Assembly (NCBI RefSeq): GCF_011046555.1
Contig: NZ_CP049246.1
Coordinates: 2,852,001 to 2,916,000 of the forward strand
Direction: 5' to 3'
Source of the DNA: Sphingobacterium lactis
GTDB taxonomy: Bacteria; Bacteroidota; Bacteroidia; Sphingobacteriales; Sphingobacteriaceae
DNA: 64,000 bases
Part shown: one piece after another, positions 19,354 through 28,209 of the stretch
Position numbering within the stretch: the stretch's first letter is position 1
How the letters are laid out: each line of letters begins with the position of its first letter
Program-made: the position numbers and the translations under genes
Notes under the pieces: generated by a model
Databases searched by the model: none
Told to the model about the DNA's origin: nothing
Seen by the model: the letters and a program-made list of their open reading frames with translations, nothing else

Positions 19354-20004
19354 TTACTGATCCAGTTCTTCCCAGATCTCTTTGGGATTGTAGATATCGA
19401 TTTCACGATGTTTCTTATCCATCGCGGCATCTTTGATGACCATTGCCAAATCCATTGTCGAGATGGGTTTATAAGTCTTCAATAGCCCAAGTTTATTCAA
19501 GAAATTAATGGCCTTTACGGCAATTTTTTCGCCTTTTCGATCTGTATTTGGTCGATCTATGGGGCCCGGTCTGACAATGGTGAGTTTCTTGAAATCTAAC
19601 GCCTGGATGGCATCTTCCAATAGGCCTTTCATCCGGCTGTAGTAGAAACGGGATGTTTTGCTGGCTTGCGCTGATGACAATAGAACAAAATTGGGAATCT
19701 TATTCAGTTTCGCCAAGGCGGCATACTTCAACTGATAATCATAATCAACAACCCATTGCTCCTCCTTACTCCCTGCTGCTGCGAGGGTCGTACCCAAGGT
19801 AGAGAAAGCGATATCACCTATGATATAAGGTCTGTATTCCTCCAGTTTGTCGAAGTCAACCTCGACTTCCAATAACTTGGGGTCTGGAGAGAAAAATGGC
19901 CGGCGAACCAGTACGATAACCTGGCTGATCTTAGGATCTGCCAAGAGCTGTAATACCAATTCCCTGCCTGTTGCACCTGTACAACCAATAATAACTGCTT
20001 TCAT
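19354..20004 (-). CDS. NAD(P)-binding oxidoreductase (atypical SDR, HTATIP2-like)
   Basis: A 216-aa Rossmann-fold protein with the N-terminal dinucleotide motif IIGCTGATGRELV. The family pattern of SDR-type NAD(P)H-binding proteins of the HTATIP2/YwnB kind follows: DIAFSTLGTT, then FVLLSSAQASKTSRFYYSRMKG with a Y-x3-K pair and IVRPGPIDRP. Substrate unknown. It stands 40 bases upstream of a GNAT gene on the minus strand and may be cotranscribed with it. Confidence 0.85.
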   Translation of the reverse strand: MKAVIIGCTGATGRELVLQLLADPKISQVIVLVRRPFFSPDPKLLEVEVDFDKLEEYRPYIIGDIAFSTLGTTLAAAGSKEEQWVVDYDYQLKYAALAKLNKIPNFVLLSSAQASKTSRFYYSRMKGLLEDAIQALDFKKLTIVRPGPIDRPNTDRKGEKIAVKAINFLNKLGLLKTYKPISTMDLAMVIKDAAMDKKHREIDIYNPKEIWEELDQ

Positions 20005-20044
20005 AGATTGTTGATTATGTTATAATTATATCGCGATCCCTGGA

Positions 20045-20326
20045 TTAAAACAGGACATCACGAATGTTGACATCGCGATCAAATTGCGCTTTGGCGAATG
20101 GACACAACGGCATAATCTTTAAGTTGTTCTCACGGGCATGTGTCACCGCTTTTTCCAACATAATGCTGCCAATGCCTTTCCCCTTTTCCTCCGGATCAAC
20201 CTCGGTATGATCGATTATGATCTTACCAGGTCCAGCCTGGGAATACGTCATCTCACCAATTTTTTTTCCGTCTTCTTCGGCAATAAATGCTCCTTTATTA
20301 CCAGACACTTCATGTTTCACTAACAT
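20045..20326 (-). CDS. Small GNAT-fold N-acetyltransferase (YjdJ type)
   Basis: A 93-aa minimal GNAT domain of the Acetyltransf_CG type. The acetyl-CoA-binding loop is VDPEEKGKGIGSIMLEKAV (R/Q-x-x-G-x-G/A equivalent), and the C-terminal block IMPLCPFAKAQFDR has the conserved CPFA motif of this family. Substrate unknown. The next gene upstream (20328-20843) ends one base before it starts, so the two share a transcript. Confidence 0.9.
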   Translation of the reverse strand: MLVKHEVSGNKGAFIAEEDGKKIGEMTYSQAGPGKIIIDHTEVDPEEKGKGIGSIMLEKAVTHARENNLKIMPLCPFAKAQFDRDVNIRDVLF

Positions 20327-20327
20327 A

Positions 20328-20843
20328 TTATCTCCTATTTTTGTTTATGTTTAATTTCTCTATTATGCTATCCTCTTCAGCAGATTTTAACGGAACCACT
20401 TGATCTACAAGTGCATTAGGTACAGTCATCGACAGCACATAATGTTTGATTAACCAACGACCATTGATCTTTTCGAGCACACCTGACCCACGGCATATCT
20501 TCATCTGCGTATTTAACAACTCATCTATCCATGCGGTTTTACCATCAGCTGAAAATTCTATGTTTCTTTCCAAGCTAGTGAAGTTCCACGCCTTCCCTTT
20601 ATCGAAATGCGGCTTGGCATAGGCCATAAATTCAGCCTTATTCCATCGCTCGGTCGCATCGGTACCAATAAAAACAGAAGTACTGTCCATGAGGTCAAAA
20701 TAAGCTTGAAAGTCCGCTTTTCCAGCAGCTTCGTGCCATTTGTCCATTACCGTTCCAACCGATTCACGGTCGGATTGGCCAAAAGCAACACCTGCAAATA
20801 ATGTAAATAGAAAGGAAAGGATTAATAAATTGATTTTTCTCAT
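20328..20843 (-). CDS. Exported SnoaL/NTF2-like (DUF4440-type) protein
   Basis: A 171-aa protein with a signal peptide (NLLILSFLFTLFAGVAFG). The mature part has the cone-shaped NTF2-like pattern: WHEAAGKADFQAYFDLMDS, then STSVFIGTDATERWNKAEF, and a terminal strand KINGRWLIKHYVLSMTVP. Such domains bind small molecules or act as isomerases; no specific role can be given. First gene of a likely operon with the GNAT gene. Confidence 0.8.
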   Translation of the reverse strand: MRKINLLILSFLFTLFAGVAFGQSDRESVGTVMDKWHEAAGKADFQAYFDLMDSTSVFIGTDATERWNKAEFMAYAKPHFDKGKAWNFTSLERNIEFSADGKTAWIDELLNTQMKICRGSGVLEKINGRWLIKHYVLSMTVPNALVDQVVPLKSAEEDSIIEKLNINKNRR

Positions 20844-21019
20844 ATCAGTGGATTTTCCTTAAAGATAAGGAAATAGATTGGAGATGTAAGGTTTCAGTAA
20901 GGCAATTAGATTTGGAAGATAAATGTAAAAAGTGGGTTTTATGGCTGTAAAGCCATAATTTGGAAATGATGAGCTAATAAAATTACAACGAAATTATAGT
21001 AATTCTTGGTTTGTTTTTT

Positions 21020-21143
21020 GGACCTTGTCTGACATGAGAGCGTGGTGAGAGCGTACTGAGAGCGTGGTGAGAGCGTGTCTATAGGCACGCTCTCACCCCG
21101 ACTTCACCTCGCTTGCAGTACGGCTTCACCTCGGAGAAGGTCC
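21020..21143. mobile_element. Palindromic-ended short repeat element, copy A (MITE-like)
   Basis: 124 bp bounded by GGACCTTGTC at the left and GAAGGTCC at the right. Inside are four consecutive units of about 11 bp based on GTGAGAGCGTG. A second copy of 123 bp with the same ends and the same tandem units lies inverted at 52040-52162. It codes for nothing. The rest of the surrounding gap 20844-21441 shows no gene. Confidence 0.7.
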
Positions 21144-21441
21144 ATAGAGCCACATGGCAGCAAGAAGGTAATTTTTCATAGACCACACCAGCATAGCCAC
21201 AACAGCACAAAATTGAAAATTTCGTAATGCCAGAGCGTGTTCTGGATTTACTTTTTACAAGAAAACAGCGGTTTTGATGAGAAAATATTGTATTTAAGCT
21301 CGATAGTTTAATGAATGGATAATGTCAATATTTTCAAGAGATTTTATAGGTTCTTTGAGCTGATTTACAGCAAAATACAAAATTTATCTCATGTTTGAAA
21401 ATTATTTTTTCTGGCCCTTTAAAAATTTATATTCGTGGGAA

Positions 21442-21915
21442 TTAGGTTTTCCAAAATTCATCTTCCCAAGGTAGTTCTGCAATGGGATGGTCGTGCTTTA
21501 CCTGTATGCGTTCCAGCTGTTCTTTGGATGCTGCCTTTTGGACCAATGGGAAGAGTTGCCGTTCCTCCAATCGGATGTGTGCTTCCAGGGTTTCTTCTAT
21601 CCGGTTCAAGGATTTTTCTGTAAAGGAGTCCTGTAAAATTAAACGCTTTAGGCTCCGATGTTGTCCTATCGCCTCTTGCACCAATTTATGATCCTCCTCA
21701 AGAATTGCGAACACATATTCTTCCTCTATAGCGAAGTGTGGTTCAAGCTGGTGGGTCCACATTTCCTTCACGTATCGACCAATGCGTTCGGGATCGATCT
21801 GTCTTTCCAACCCGCGTCTGAACTTCCAACACAGGAGCAACGCGAAATGATGCTCTTTGCTCAACGGTTGGAGAGCGGGATGCCTTTTCAATGGTTTTGT
21901 TTCCATGCTGCTCAA
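21442..21915 (-). CDS. Hemerythrin HHE-domain protein
   Basis: A 157-aa four-helix protein with the iron-ligand pattern of HHE domains: LSKEHHFALLL, HQLEPHFAIEEEYVF, IGQHRSLKRLI and AHIRLEERQLFP. Such diiron proteins bind oxygen or nitric oxide or help repair iron centres. It lies 55 bases downstream of the flavohemoprotein gene on the same strand, which points to a role in nitrosative stress and a shared transcript. Confidence 0.88.
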   Translation of the reverse strand: MSSMETKPLKRHPALQPLSKEHHFALLLCWKFRRGLERQIDPERIGRYVKEMWTHQLEPHFAIEEEYVFAILEEDHKLVQEAIGQHRSLKRLILQDSFTEKSLNRIEETLEAHIRLEERQLFPLVQKAASKEQLERIQVKHDHPIAELPWEDEFWKT

Positions 21916-21970
21916 TTTAAATACCTACTGACACCCTGAACAGGCGCCAGTAGGATTAATTTAATTCATT

Positions 21971-23188
21971 TTAATTCAGCGATAAGGATGCCGGGCCGAA
22001 TTCCTCAAAATGGATGGATGAAGGATCAACCCCTGTTTCTTTTAGGAATTCATATTGCTTCCTGATAAATCCTGCTGGCCCGCACAGGTAGTAATTGGCA
22101 TCTTCCAAAACCACCTTGTCGGCTATTTTCTGCAAATCCACAATGCCGGACCGCGCATGTTCACAATCTTGGTCCAACTGTTCGTAGAAGAGGTGATTCT
22201 GAAATTGCGGGTTTATGGTAGCAATCTCCTTTAACCTATCCCTAAATGCATGCACCTGTTCGTTCCTACAGCCGTGAACCCAAACGATAGGCTGTTCAAC
22301 GTTTGGATCTGTCAGTAAATCTTCCACCATAGCCAATAATGGCGTTTGACCTATTCCGCCACTGATAAATACTTGTGGTTTACCTTGCTCCTTACCTTCC
22401 AGGACAAAATTTCCGGAAGGTGACGTCAGCTCAATGGTATCACCAACCTGCACATGCTCATGGAGCCTGTTGCTGATCATGCCATCGGGATGTGTACTAC
22501 CCTTCTCCTGTTTCACGGAAATCCGGTAATATTGCCCATTCGGTGAGTTGGAAACGGAATATTGTCTCGGTTGCAACAAATCCAGTTCCGGAAGGAAAAG
22601 ACGAACAGAGATGTATTGTCCCGGTTGATGAGAGGCAATACGACCACCATCTGCCGGATACAGATAAAAGGAAGTAATCTCTTCCGATTCTTTAACCCTT
22701 TCCTTCACGATAAACGGTCGCCATCCGGTCCATCCGCCTGGATGATTCACTTTGTCGGTATATATCTTTGCCTCATGTCCGGACATGATTGCTGCCAATT
22801 GGTTGTATGCTAAAGTCCAAGCTTCCAGTAGCTCCTCGGATGCAGCATCCCCCAACACTTCTTTTATGGAAGAGATCAGGTGGTTTCCTACAATCTGGTA
22901 ATGCTCCGGACGGATATCCAAGCTGGTATGCTTGTGTCCGATATGATCCACGATACCCATCAAGACGCCGGGGTTTTCAATGTTTTCAGCATAGGCCAAC
23001 ACAGCCATTGCCAGAGCGGTCTGCTGCTTTCCAGACTGCTGGTTCCCCATATTAAAGACATGCTTGAGCTCCGGATTGTGCTTGAACATGCGTTCATAAA
23101 AATATCGTGTTAATAATACGCCGTTTTCTTTTAAGATAGGCACGGTCGCCTTAATCAGTGCAATTTGTTGTTCATTCATCACGTTCAT
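21971..23188 (-). CDS. hmp: Flavohemoprotein, nitric oxide dioxygenase
   Basis: Oxidises nitric oxide to nitrate with O2 and NAD(P)H. The 405-aa length is typical. The globin domain (about 1-140) has the B10 Tyr in TRYFYERMF and the proximal His in HIGHKHTSLDI. The FAD domain has RQYSVSN, the NAD domain has SGGIGQTPLLAM and LCGPAGFI, and it ends FEEFGPASL. It heads a two-gene unit with a hemerythrin-like protein. The start may be MNVMNEQQ or the second Met. Confidence 0.97.
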   Translation of the reverse strand: MNVMNEQQIALIKATVPILKENGVLLTRYFYERMFKHNPELKHVFNMGNQQSGKQQTALAMAVLAYAENIENPGVLMGIVDHIGHKHTSLDIRPEHYQIVGNHLISSIKEVLGDAASEELLEAWTLAYNQLAAIMSGHEAKIYTDKVNHPGGWTGWRPFIVKERVKESEEITSFYLYPADGGRIASHQPGQYISVRLFLPELDLLQPRQYSVSNSPNGQYYRISVKQEKGSTHPDGMISNRLHEHVQVGDTIELTSPSGNFVLEGKEQGKPQVFISGGIGQTPLLAMVEDLLTDPNVEQPIVWVHGCRNEQVHAFRDRLKEIATINPQFQNHLFYEQLDQDCEHARSGIVDLQKIADKVVLEDANYYLCGPAGFIRKQYEFLKETGVDPSSIHFEEFGPASLSLN

Positions 23189-23224
23189 CTATTTGTATTC
23201 AACTTGTAAATTTTAAACTGTAAA

Positions 23225-23257
23225 CAAAATTAGAAAACAAAAAAGACAAAATTGTCT
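23225..23257 (-). promoter_or_regulatory. hmp promoter -7 box and adjacent inverted repeat
   Basis: CAAAATTA at 23225-23232 is TAATTTTG on the minus strand, a TANNTTTG match, 37 bases before the hmp start. Directly upstream, AGACAA-AA-TTGTCT (23244-23257) is a 6-2-6 inverted repeat placed where an upstream regulator would bind. Which regulator is not known. Confidence 0.45.
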
Positions 23258-23559
23258 GATTTAAGTCTGTTACATCGAGTCGGGGAAAATTTTTGTTTGT
23301 ATTTATTTGTTTATCAAATACTTATTGACAAATAAATCAAAATATGATTGTTATCATTTGAATTATTAACAAAGAAAAACATTGAGAAACCGCTACCCGA
23401 TTGTAGGCTGGATATTATATGCTGGGTCAAAAGCGGGGATACATGGAAGGAAAGCGTTTGTACGTGTTCTATTCCTAAAATTATGCTGAGGTACATAGAA
23501 CCTTCAGAAATCGCATCAGTAGCGTGTCTGACAGCAACAGGTCTGCATTATTATTGCCG
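23258..23559. other. Intergenic between hmp and CDF transporter, no gene seen
   Basis: About 300 bases between the hmp promoter and the 3' end of the CDF gene. It is AT-rich near hmp and has no convincing open frame or terminator hairpin. Confidence 0.45.
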
Positions 23560-24540
23560 CTATTCCCCTCTAAAATGCTTCATATTTTTCGTAACGTTCT
23601 CAGCCGTCCATTCGATGTGCTTGGAAAATGGCTCGGTCCGGATTGGGCAATTCGCAACGGTACAATAATGGCAACATTCCGGCATGCATGGATCGGCATG
23701 GATAAAGAACTCTGTTTTGGCGTTCAGATTATTGTTGAGGATGGTATCAAATTCAGAGATTCTATCATGGACCTTGGTCAGGGCGTAATATTTCGGTAAG
23801 GTCAGGTGGCAGTCGATATGGAGTTCCTGGCCGTAGCGTTGAACCCGTAAGTTGTGTACATCGATCCATTCCGGTTGTCGATTTTTGTTCAGCACAGTAA
23901 TCACTTCATCAATGACTTCGGCATCCGATTCATCCATTAACCCGGAAATGGATTTACGCAACAGCTTATAGCCATTGAACAGGATAAATGCACCCAGCAC
24001 AAAAGACAAAGCAAGGTCAATCCAAGCGAGACCCGTCAGCTTCATGATCAACAAGCCAGCGATCAAGCCCACAGAGCTCAGGGCGTCTACCTGCAGGTGC
24101 TTTCCGTCGGCTTCGATGGTCAAGGACCGCAAAGCCTTCCCCCGTTTCATTAGGTAAAATCCTACACCAAGGTTGATAAGCGAAGTAATGAATATCAGCC
24201 ATATACCCTCTTCCACATTACTAACCGGTTGAGGTGAAAATATGCTGTATATTGACTTAATCAGAATGATGGACCCGGCAATAAAGATCATTCCACCTTC
24301 CACGAAAACGGAGAAAAATTCAACTTTACCATGGCCGTATGGATGATTGGCATCCTTAGGCTGTGCCGCTAAGTAAATGCTGTAATACGCAAACCCCGAG
24401 GCCACGATATTCACGATACTCTCTGCCGCATCCGAAAATATAGCATTCGATTCCGTGATGAAATAAGCGATGAATTTGATCAACATCAAAACGATCCCCG
24501 TCACCAAGGACAGCATCACCAGCCGCATTTGCTTATTCAT
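23560..24540 (-). CDS. Cation diffusion facilitator (CDF) metal transporter with Cys-rich tail
   Basis: A 326-aa divalent-metal/proton antiporter of the inner membrane. Six hydrophobic helices are visible. The metal-site motifs are SDAAES in TM2 and HLQVDALSS (H-x3-D) in TM5, with the loop HPYGHGKVE between TM2 and TM3. The cytoplasmic C-terminal domain has DVHNLRVQRYG and HIDCHLTLP. It ends in a Cys cluster DPCMPECCHYCTVANCP that could bind metal. Zn, Fe or Mn cannot be chosen from sequence. Confidence 0.92.
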   Translation of the reverse strand: MNKQMRLVMLSLVTGIVLMLIKFIAYFITESNAIFSDAAESIVNIVASGFAYYSIYLAAQPKDANHPYGHGKVEFFSVFVEGGMIFIAGSIILIKSIYSIFSPQPVSNVEEGIWLIFITSLINLGVGFYLMKRGKALRSLTIEADGKHLQVDALSSVGLIAGLLIMKLTGLAWIDLALSFVLGAFILFNGYKLLRKSISGLMDESDAEVIDEVITVLNKNRQPEWIDVHNLRVQRYGQELHIDCHLTLPKYYALTKVHDRISEFDTILNNNLNAKTEFFIHADPCMPECCHYCTVANCPIRTEPFSKHIEWTAENVTKNMKHFRGE

Positions 24541-24608
24541 ATCATCCTGTTTAAGATTGGCAAAAATACCCTTTTCCGGAGACAGTTCTGTTATATTTTT
24601 GTTAACTT

Positions 24609-25577
24609 CTACTTATCTATCTGTTTCCCTAATCGTTGGGCAATGATGGTAATAACAAAGATCTGAAAGGCATGGTAGATCATCAACGGTAGGATAAACA
24701 GCCCTAATTTTGGATTGTTCGCAAAAAGGAATTTGGAGAACACACTGCCGTGTGTCAGTGACTTTTTCGACCCGCAGAAAAGAGCCGAAATCCGATCCTC
24801 ACGATTGAAGTGCAGCACATACCTGACAATCAATTTAATGACGAAATAAACAATAAAGAAGAGCGCTATTACACCCACGAATAAACTGACCAAATAGGTC
24901 GTTCCGATGGTATGGAAAATATCATTGACAAAGGATTCAGCAAAGCTCCCATAAACAATGAGCAGCACGACCCCCTTATCAAAAGTTGTGAGCGCCTTGC
25001 TGTACCGATGGGCCCATTTTCCCCAATATCGTTGCAGAAAAAGACCAGCAATAACAGGAAGTATCACTTCAAGTAGAAGACCTAAGTACAATTCACCGAA
25101 CACATTGACCTCTCCTACCTCTAAAAAGAAATGCATTAATAAAGGAGTTACCGCTACACCGATCAATCCGGATATACTGGCATTAAATATGGCCGCTGGC
25201 ACATTCCCCTTTGCTATGGAAACCATCACCACCGAGGAGGTCACCGTGGATGGCAAAGCCGCCAAGAAATAAAAGGATAGCCAGAATTGTTTCTGGGTCT
25301 CCGTTTGTACGAGAGGTTTGAAGGCCAACACCAAAGCTGGGAAGAGCAAGAACGTGAAGAGCTGGACGGATAGGTGCAATTTCCAGTTCCGCATACCGTG
25401 CTTAATTTCCGAAAAGCTCAGCTTAAGGCCATAAAAGAAAAATACCAAAGCCACACCTACACTGCTCAAAATATTGAAAATTTTACCGTCCTCGTAGGTC
25501 GCTAGCTGTGGGAACAGATAGGCCAACAGGATCATACTGAGCAGGGCAATGATAAAGCCATCGAACTTTAATTTCAT
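24609..25577 (-). CDS. Bile acid:sodium symporter-like transporter (BASS, SLC10A7-like)
   Basis: A 322-aa membrane protein with nine or ten hydrophobic segments. It has the SBF-like family marks FFFYGLKLSFSEI, LAALPSTVTSSVVMVSIAKG and ALFCGSKKSLTHGSV, which typify the SLC10A7/YfeH branch of sodium-dependent organic anion transporters. Substrate unknown. It is on the same strand as the CDF gene, 68 bases upstream of it. Confidence 0.9.
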   Translation of the reverse strand: MKLKFDGFIIALLSMILLAYLFPQLATYEDGKIFNILSSVGVALVFFFYGLKLSFSEIKHGMRNWKLHLSVQLFTFLLFPALVLAFKPLVQTETQKQFWLSFYFLAALPSTVTSSVVMVSIAKGNVPAAIFNASISGLIGVAVTPLLMHFFLEVGEVNVFGELYLGLLLEVILPVIAGLFLQRYWGKWAHRYSKALTTFDKGVVLLIVYGSFAESFVNDIFHTIGTTYLVSLFVGVIALFFIVYFVIKLIVRYVLHFNREDRISALFCGSKKSLTHGSVFSKFLFANNPKLGLFILPLMIYHAFQIFVITIIAQRLGKQIDK

Positions 25578-25710
25578 TTGATTATTCCTTTATTTGGTTA
25601 CAAAGCTATCATTAATTTATATTTATGGAGTAACAGGACCATGATTTAGAAAGTATCATTTTTATGGTTATTTTGTTACATTTTTATCATTAATAATAAA
25701 TAGTATATAA

Positions 25711-25718
25711 TATATTTG
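25711..25718 (+). promoter_or_regulatory. -7 box (TATATTTG) very close to the aminotransferase start
   Basis: An exact TANNTTTG element ends only 7 bases before the ATG at 25726, so transcription would begin at or within a few bases of the start codon. This implies a leaderless or nearly leaderless mRNA. Confidence 0.6.
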
Positions 25719-25725
25719 CAATATC

Positions 25726-26931
25726 ATGAGCACAACTTCCATATTATCGAATAGAATCAACAATCTATCAGAATCAGCAACATTAAAGATGACCAAATTA
25801 GGTCGTGAATTGGCGGCAAAAGGGATCAACGTGATCAGCCTGAGCGTAGGTGAACCGGACTTCAACACCCCTGAGCATGTTAAGGATGCAGCCAAGAAAG
25901 CCTTGGATGAAAACTGGACACGTTATTCGCCGGTATCCGGTTACCCGGAACTTCGTCAAGCCATTGTGAATAAATTGAAGAATGAAAATGGCCTGGATTA
26001 CGATATTTCTAATATCGTGGTATCAACTGGGGCGAAACAGTCTCTTTCCAATGTGTTGTTGACCTTGGTGAATCCAGGTGACGAAGTGATCATCCCAACA
26101 CCTTACTGGGTTTCCTATTCGGAAATGGTGGTGTTAGCGGAAGGTACGTCGGTCTATATCGATACAACCATTGAATCGGATTTTAAGATTACGCCCGAGC
26201 AATTGGAAGCGGCCATTACCCCAAAATCTAAAGTTTTCATGTTCTCCTCCCCTTGTAACCCTACAGGTTCGGTTTATTCAAAAGCTGAGCTTGAAGCATT
26301 GGTGAAGGTTTTCGAGAAACATCCACAGATCTACATCATTTCCGATGAGATCTATGAACATATTAATTTTGTCGACAAGCATGAATCCATTGCGCAGTTC
26401 CCTTCGGTAAAAGATCGCGTGATCATTATCAATGGCTTCTCAAAGGCCTTTGCCATGACGGGATGGCGGTTGGGTTACATTGCAGCCAACAAAGAGATTG
26501 CAGCAGCAAACGAGAAAATGCAAGGTCAGACGACATCGGGAACCTGTTCCATTTCGCAACGTGCGGGTATCGCCGCATATGAACAGGGATTAGAGAGCGT
26601 TCTGGAAATGAAGGATGCTTTTGCGCGCCGTCGTCAATTGGTTTACGACCTTTTGAATGATATTCCTGGTGTGAAAACCAACCTTCCAGACGGAGCCTTT
26701 TACTTCTTCCCAGAAATCAGTTCCTTTTTCGGAAAAAAAGATCCTGAAGGCAATGTGATCAATAACTCGGCAGACCTAGCCCTATATCTATTGAATTATG
26801 GCCACGTGGCAACTGTCGGTGGCGATTCATTCGGTAACAACAATTACATCCGTTTATCGTATGCGGCTTCTGATGAGAACCTAAAGGAAGCATTGCGCCG
26901 AATCAAAGAAGCCTTGGCTAAATTGGCGTAA
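25726..26931 (+). CDS. Class I/II aminotransferase, aspartate aminotransferase-like
   Basis: A 401-aa PLP enzyme that moves amino groups between amino acids and 2-oxoacids, most likely aspartate/2-oxoglutarate (AspB/AspC subgroup Ib). Marks: VISLSVGEPDFNTPEHV at the N-terminus, TPYWVSYSEM, SPCNPTGSVYS with the PLP-contacting Asn, ISDEIYEH, the Schiff-base Lys in NGFSKAFAMTGWRLGY, and the substrate Arg near NNYIRLSYA. Monocistronic. Confidence 0.93.
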   Translation: MSTTSILSNRINNLSESATLKMTKLGRELAAKGINVISLSVGEPDFNTPEHVKDAAKKALDENWTRYSPVSGYPELRQAIVNKLKNENGLDYDISNIVVSTGAKQSLSNVLLTLVNPGDEVIIPTPYWVSYSEMVVLAEGTSVYIDTTIESDFKITPEQLEAAITPKSKVFMFSSPCNPTGSVYSKAELEALVKVFEKHPQIYIISDEIYEHINFVDKHESIAQFPSVKDRVIIINGFSKAFAMTGWRLGYIAANKEIAAANEKMQGQTTSGTCSISQRAGIAAYEQGLESVLEMKDAFARRRQLVYDLLNDIPGVKTNLPDGAFYFFPEISSFFGKKDPEGNVINNSADLALYLLNYGHVATVGGDSFGNNNYIRLSYAASDENLKEALRRIKEALAKLA

Positions 26932-26973
26932 TCTATTCCTTCCACAGGATAAGATATCATCCATAAGGAATTC

Positions 26974-27037
26974 AACGAGCTCCATTTTGCATGCAAAAAT
27001 TCTGCACAAACAGATCAGCATCAAAATGGAGCTTGTT
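26974..27037. repeat. Inverted repeat downstream of the aminotransferase
   Basis: AACGAGCTCCATTTTG and CAAAATGGAGCTTGTT form 16-bp arms with one G-T pair around a 32-base loop. No T-tract follows, so a processing site or transcript-end structure is possible. The rest of the gap to 27198 shows no gene. Confidence 0.55.
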
Positions 27038-27198
27038 CATTTCCCCCTCTACATACGCTCCATCCCAACGATACCGAAAGCACCGTGACCATCAAATCAA
27101 GAGGATCGCTCAAACCGACTATTTAGTAGTTTGCTTTACGAACAGTGTACCCAGAAAAAAAAGCTACTTATTATCAGACTTCAGAATCAATTGCGCAG

Positions 27199-27318
27199 TT
27201 AAGCGCTCCAGAAAATGGAATAATACAGGATTTTAGAGACAAGGAAACCGATTCCTAAACCTATTGAAATTGCGAACAACACTTTCACCCAAAGTGGCAA
27301 CCTACCGATTAAATTCAA
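27199..27318 (-). CDS. Possible 39-aa single-pass membrane protein (TTG start)
   Basis: The minus strand has a short frame to a TAA at 27199 that encodes LNLIGRLPLWVKVLFAISIG and then LGIGFLVSKILYYSIFW, a clean membrane helix with a basic N-side. There is no ATG. A TTG at 27318 after an A-rich leader (ACACAAAAA), and a -7-like CATCTTTG upstream near 27350, make it plausible. It could be chance; conservation in relatives would decide. Confidence 0.35.
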   Translation of the reverse strand: MNLIGRLPLWVKVLFAISIGLGIGFLVSKILYYSIFWSA

Positions 27319-27503
27319 TTTTTGTGTATTAATAGTTAAACGGTGGCAAAGATGGTTAAGTGGGATTGGAATGGCAAGGTGGTATTTACCCTAAATTGGT
27401 TTCTGTAAAGATTGGACTACAAACACGGCTTAAGGTGGAATTTCTACCAGCGCGCTAAACAAAAAATAATGATTTAATTCTGTAATAAGTCGAACATATT
27501 TTC

Positions 27504-27536
27504 TATCTTTGCACGTCCGTTAATATAACTACGGGT
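27504..27536 (+). promoter_or_regulatory. -7 box (TATCTTTG) and leader hairpin of rpsF operon
   Basis: TATCTTTG at 27504-27511 is an exact -7 element. The leader then forms GTCCGT (27515-27520) with ACGGGT (27531-27536), a short hairpin of 4 Watson-Crick and 2 wobble pairs. S6:S18 are known to autoregulate in many bacteria through a leader RNA containing CCG elements; the identity of this hairpin with that motif is unproven. Confidence 0.5.
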
Positions 27537-27564
27537 ATTTTAATAAACATAATTTATTTACACA

Positions 27565-27933
27565 ATGCAACAGTACGAATCTGTAATCATTCTTACCCCG
27601 TTGCTTTCAGAAGATGCTGCGAAGGAAGTAATCGCGAAATTCAAAGACATCTTAGTAGAAGGCGGAGCCGAAATTATCGCTGAAGATAATTGGGGTTTGA
27701 AAAAATTAGCGTATCCAATCCAGAAGAAAACGACTGGATTTTATCACTTAACTGAATTCAAGGCTCCAGGTGATTTAATTAAAAATTTGGAAGTACAATA
27801 CAAACGTGATGAGCGTGTGATGCGTTTCTTAACGATCTCTTTGGACAAGCATGCAGTTGCTTACAACGAGAAAAAACGTAGCGGTGCATTCAACAAGAAG
27901 GTTGAACCTAAAACTGAGGAGGTAGCAAACTAA
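27565..27933 (+). CDS. rpsF: 30S ribosomal protein S6
   Basis: A 122-aa protein of the 30S platform that binds 16S rRNA together with S18. The family pattern is clear: [35 protein letters not shown] and [19 protein letters not shown]. Its TAA overlaps the rpsR ATG (TAATG), so translation is coupled. Confidence 0.98.
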   Translation: MQQYESVIILTPLLSEDAAKEVIAKFKDILVEGGAEIIAEDNWGLKKLAYPIQKKTTGFYHLTEFKAPGDLIKNLEVQYKRDERVMRFLTISLDKHAVAYNEKKRSGAFNKKVEPKTEEVAN

Positions 27934-28196
27934 TGGCAAACGAAAACATTCAATACGTAACTGCCCCTAAAGTAGAGGACAACCGTAAGAAGTACTGCCG
28001 ATTCAAGAAAAACGGTATCAAGTACATCGACTACAAAGACGCAAACTTCTTATTGAAGTTCGTGAACGATCAAGGTAAGATTTTACCACGTCGTTTAACT
28101 GGTACATCATTGAAATTTCAACGTAAAGTTGCTCAAGCCGTGAAACGTGCGCGTATCATCGGATTACTACCTTACGTAACTGATTCATTAAAATAA
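27933..28196 (+). CDS. rpsR: 30S ribosomal protein S18
   Basis: An 87-aa ribosomal protein that pairs with S6. It has [19 protein letters not shown] and the signature [20 protein letters not shown], ending in [12 protein letters not shown]. The Cys in KYCRF stands for the first of the metal-type Cys of zinc-bearing S18 proteins; the rest of that set is absent. It overlaps rpsF by one base. Confidence 0.98.
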   Translation: MANENIQYVTAPKVEDNRKKYCRFKKNGIKYIDYKDANFLLKFVNDQGKILPRRLTGTSLKFQRKVAQAVKRARIIGLLPYVTDSLK

Positions 28197-28209
28197 GGAG
28201 GATACGATA

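Noticed and set aside
26991..27236. An 81-codon plus-strand frame after the aminotransferase
   Set aside because: Basic, low-complexity product with no motif; the opposite strand has the better small membrane protein candidate and the region contains an inverted repeat.
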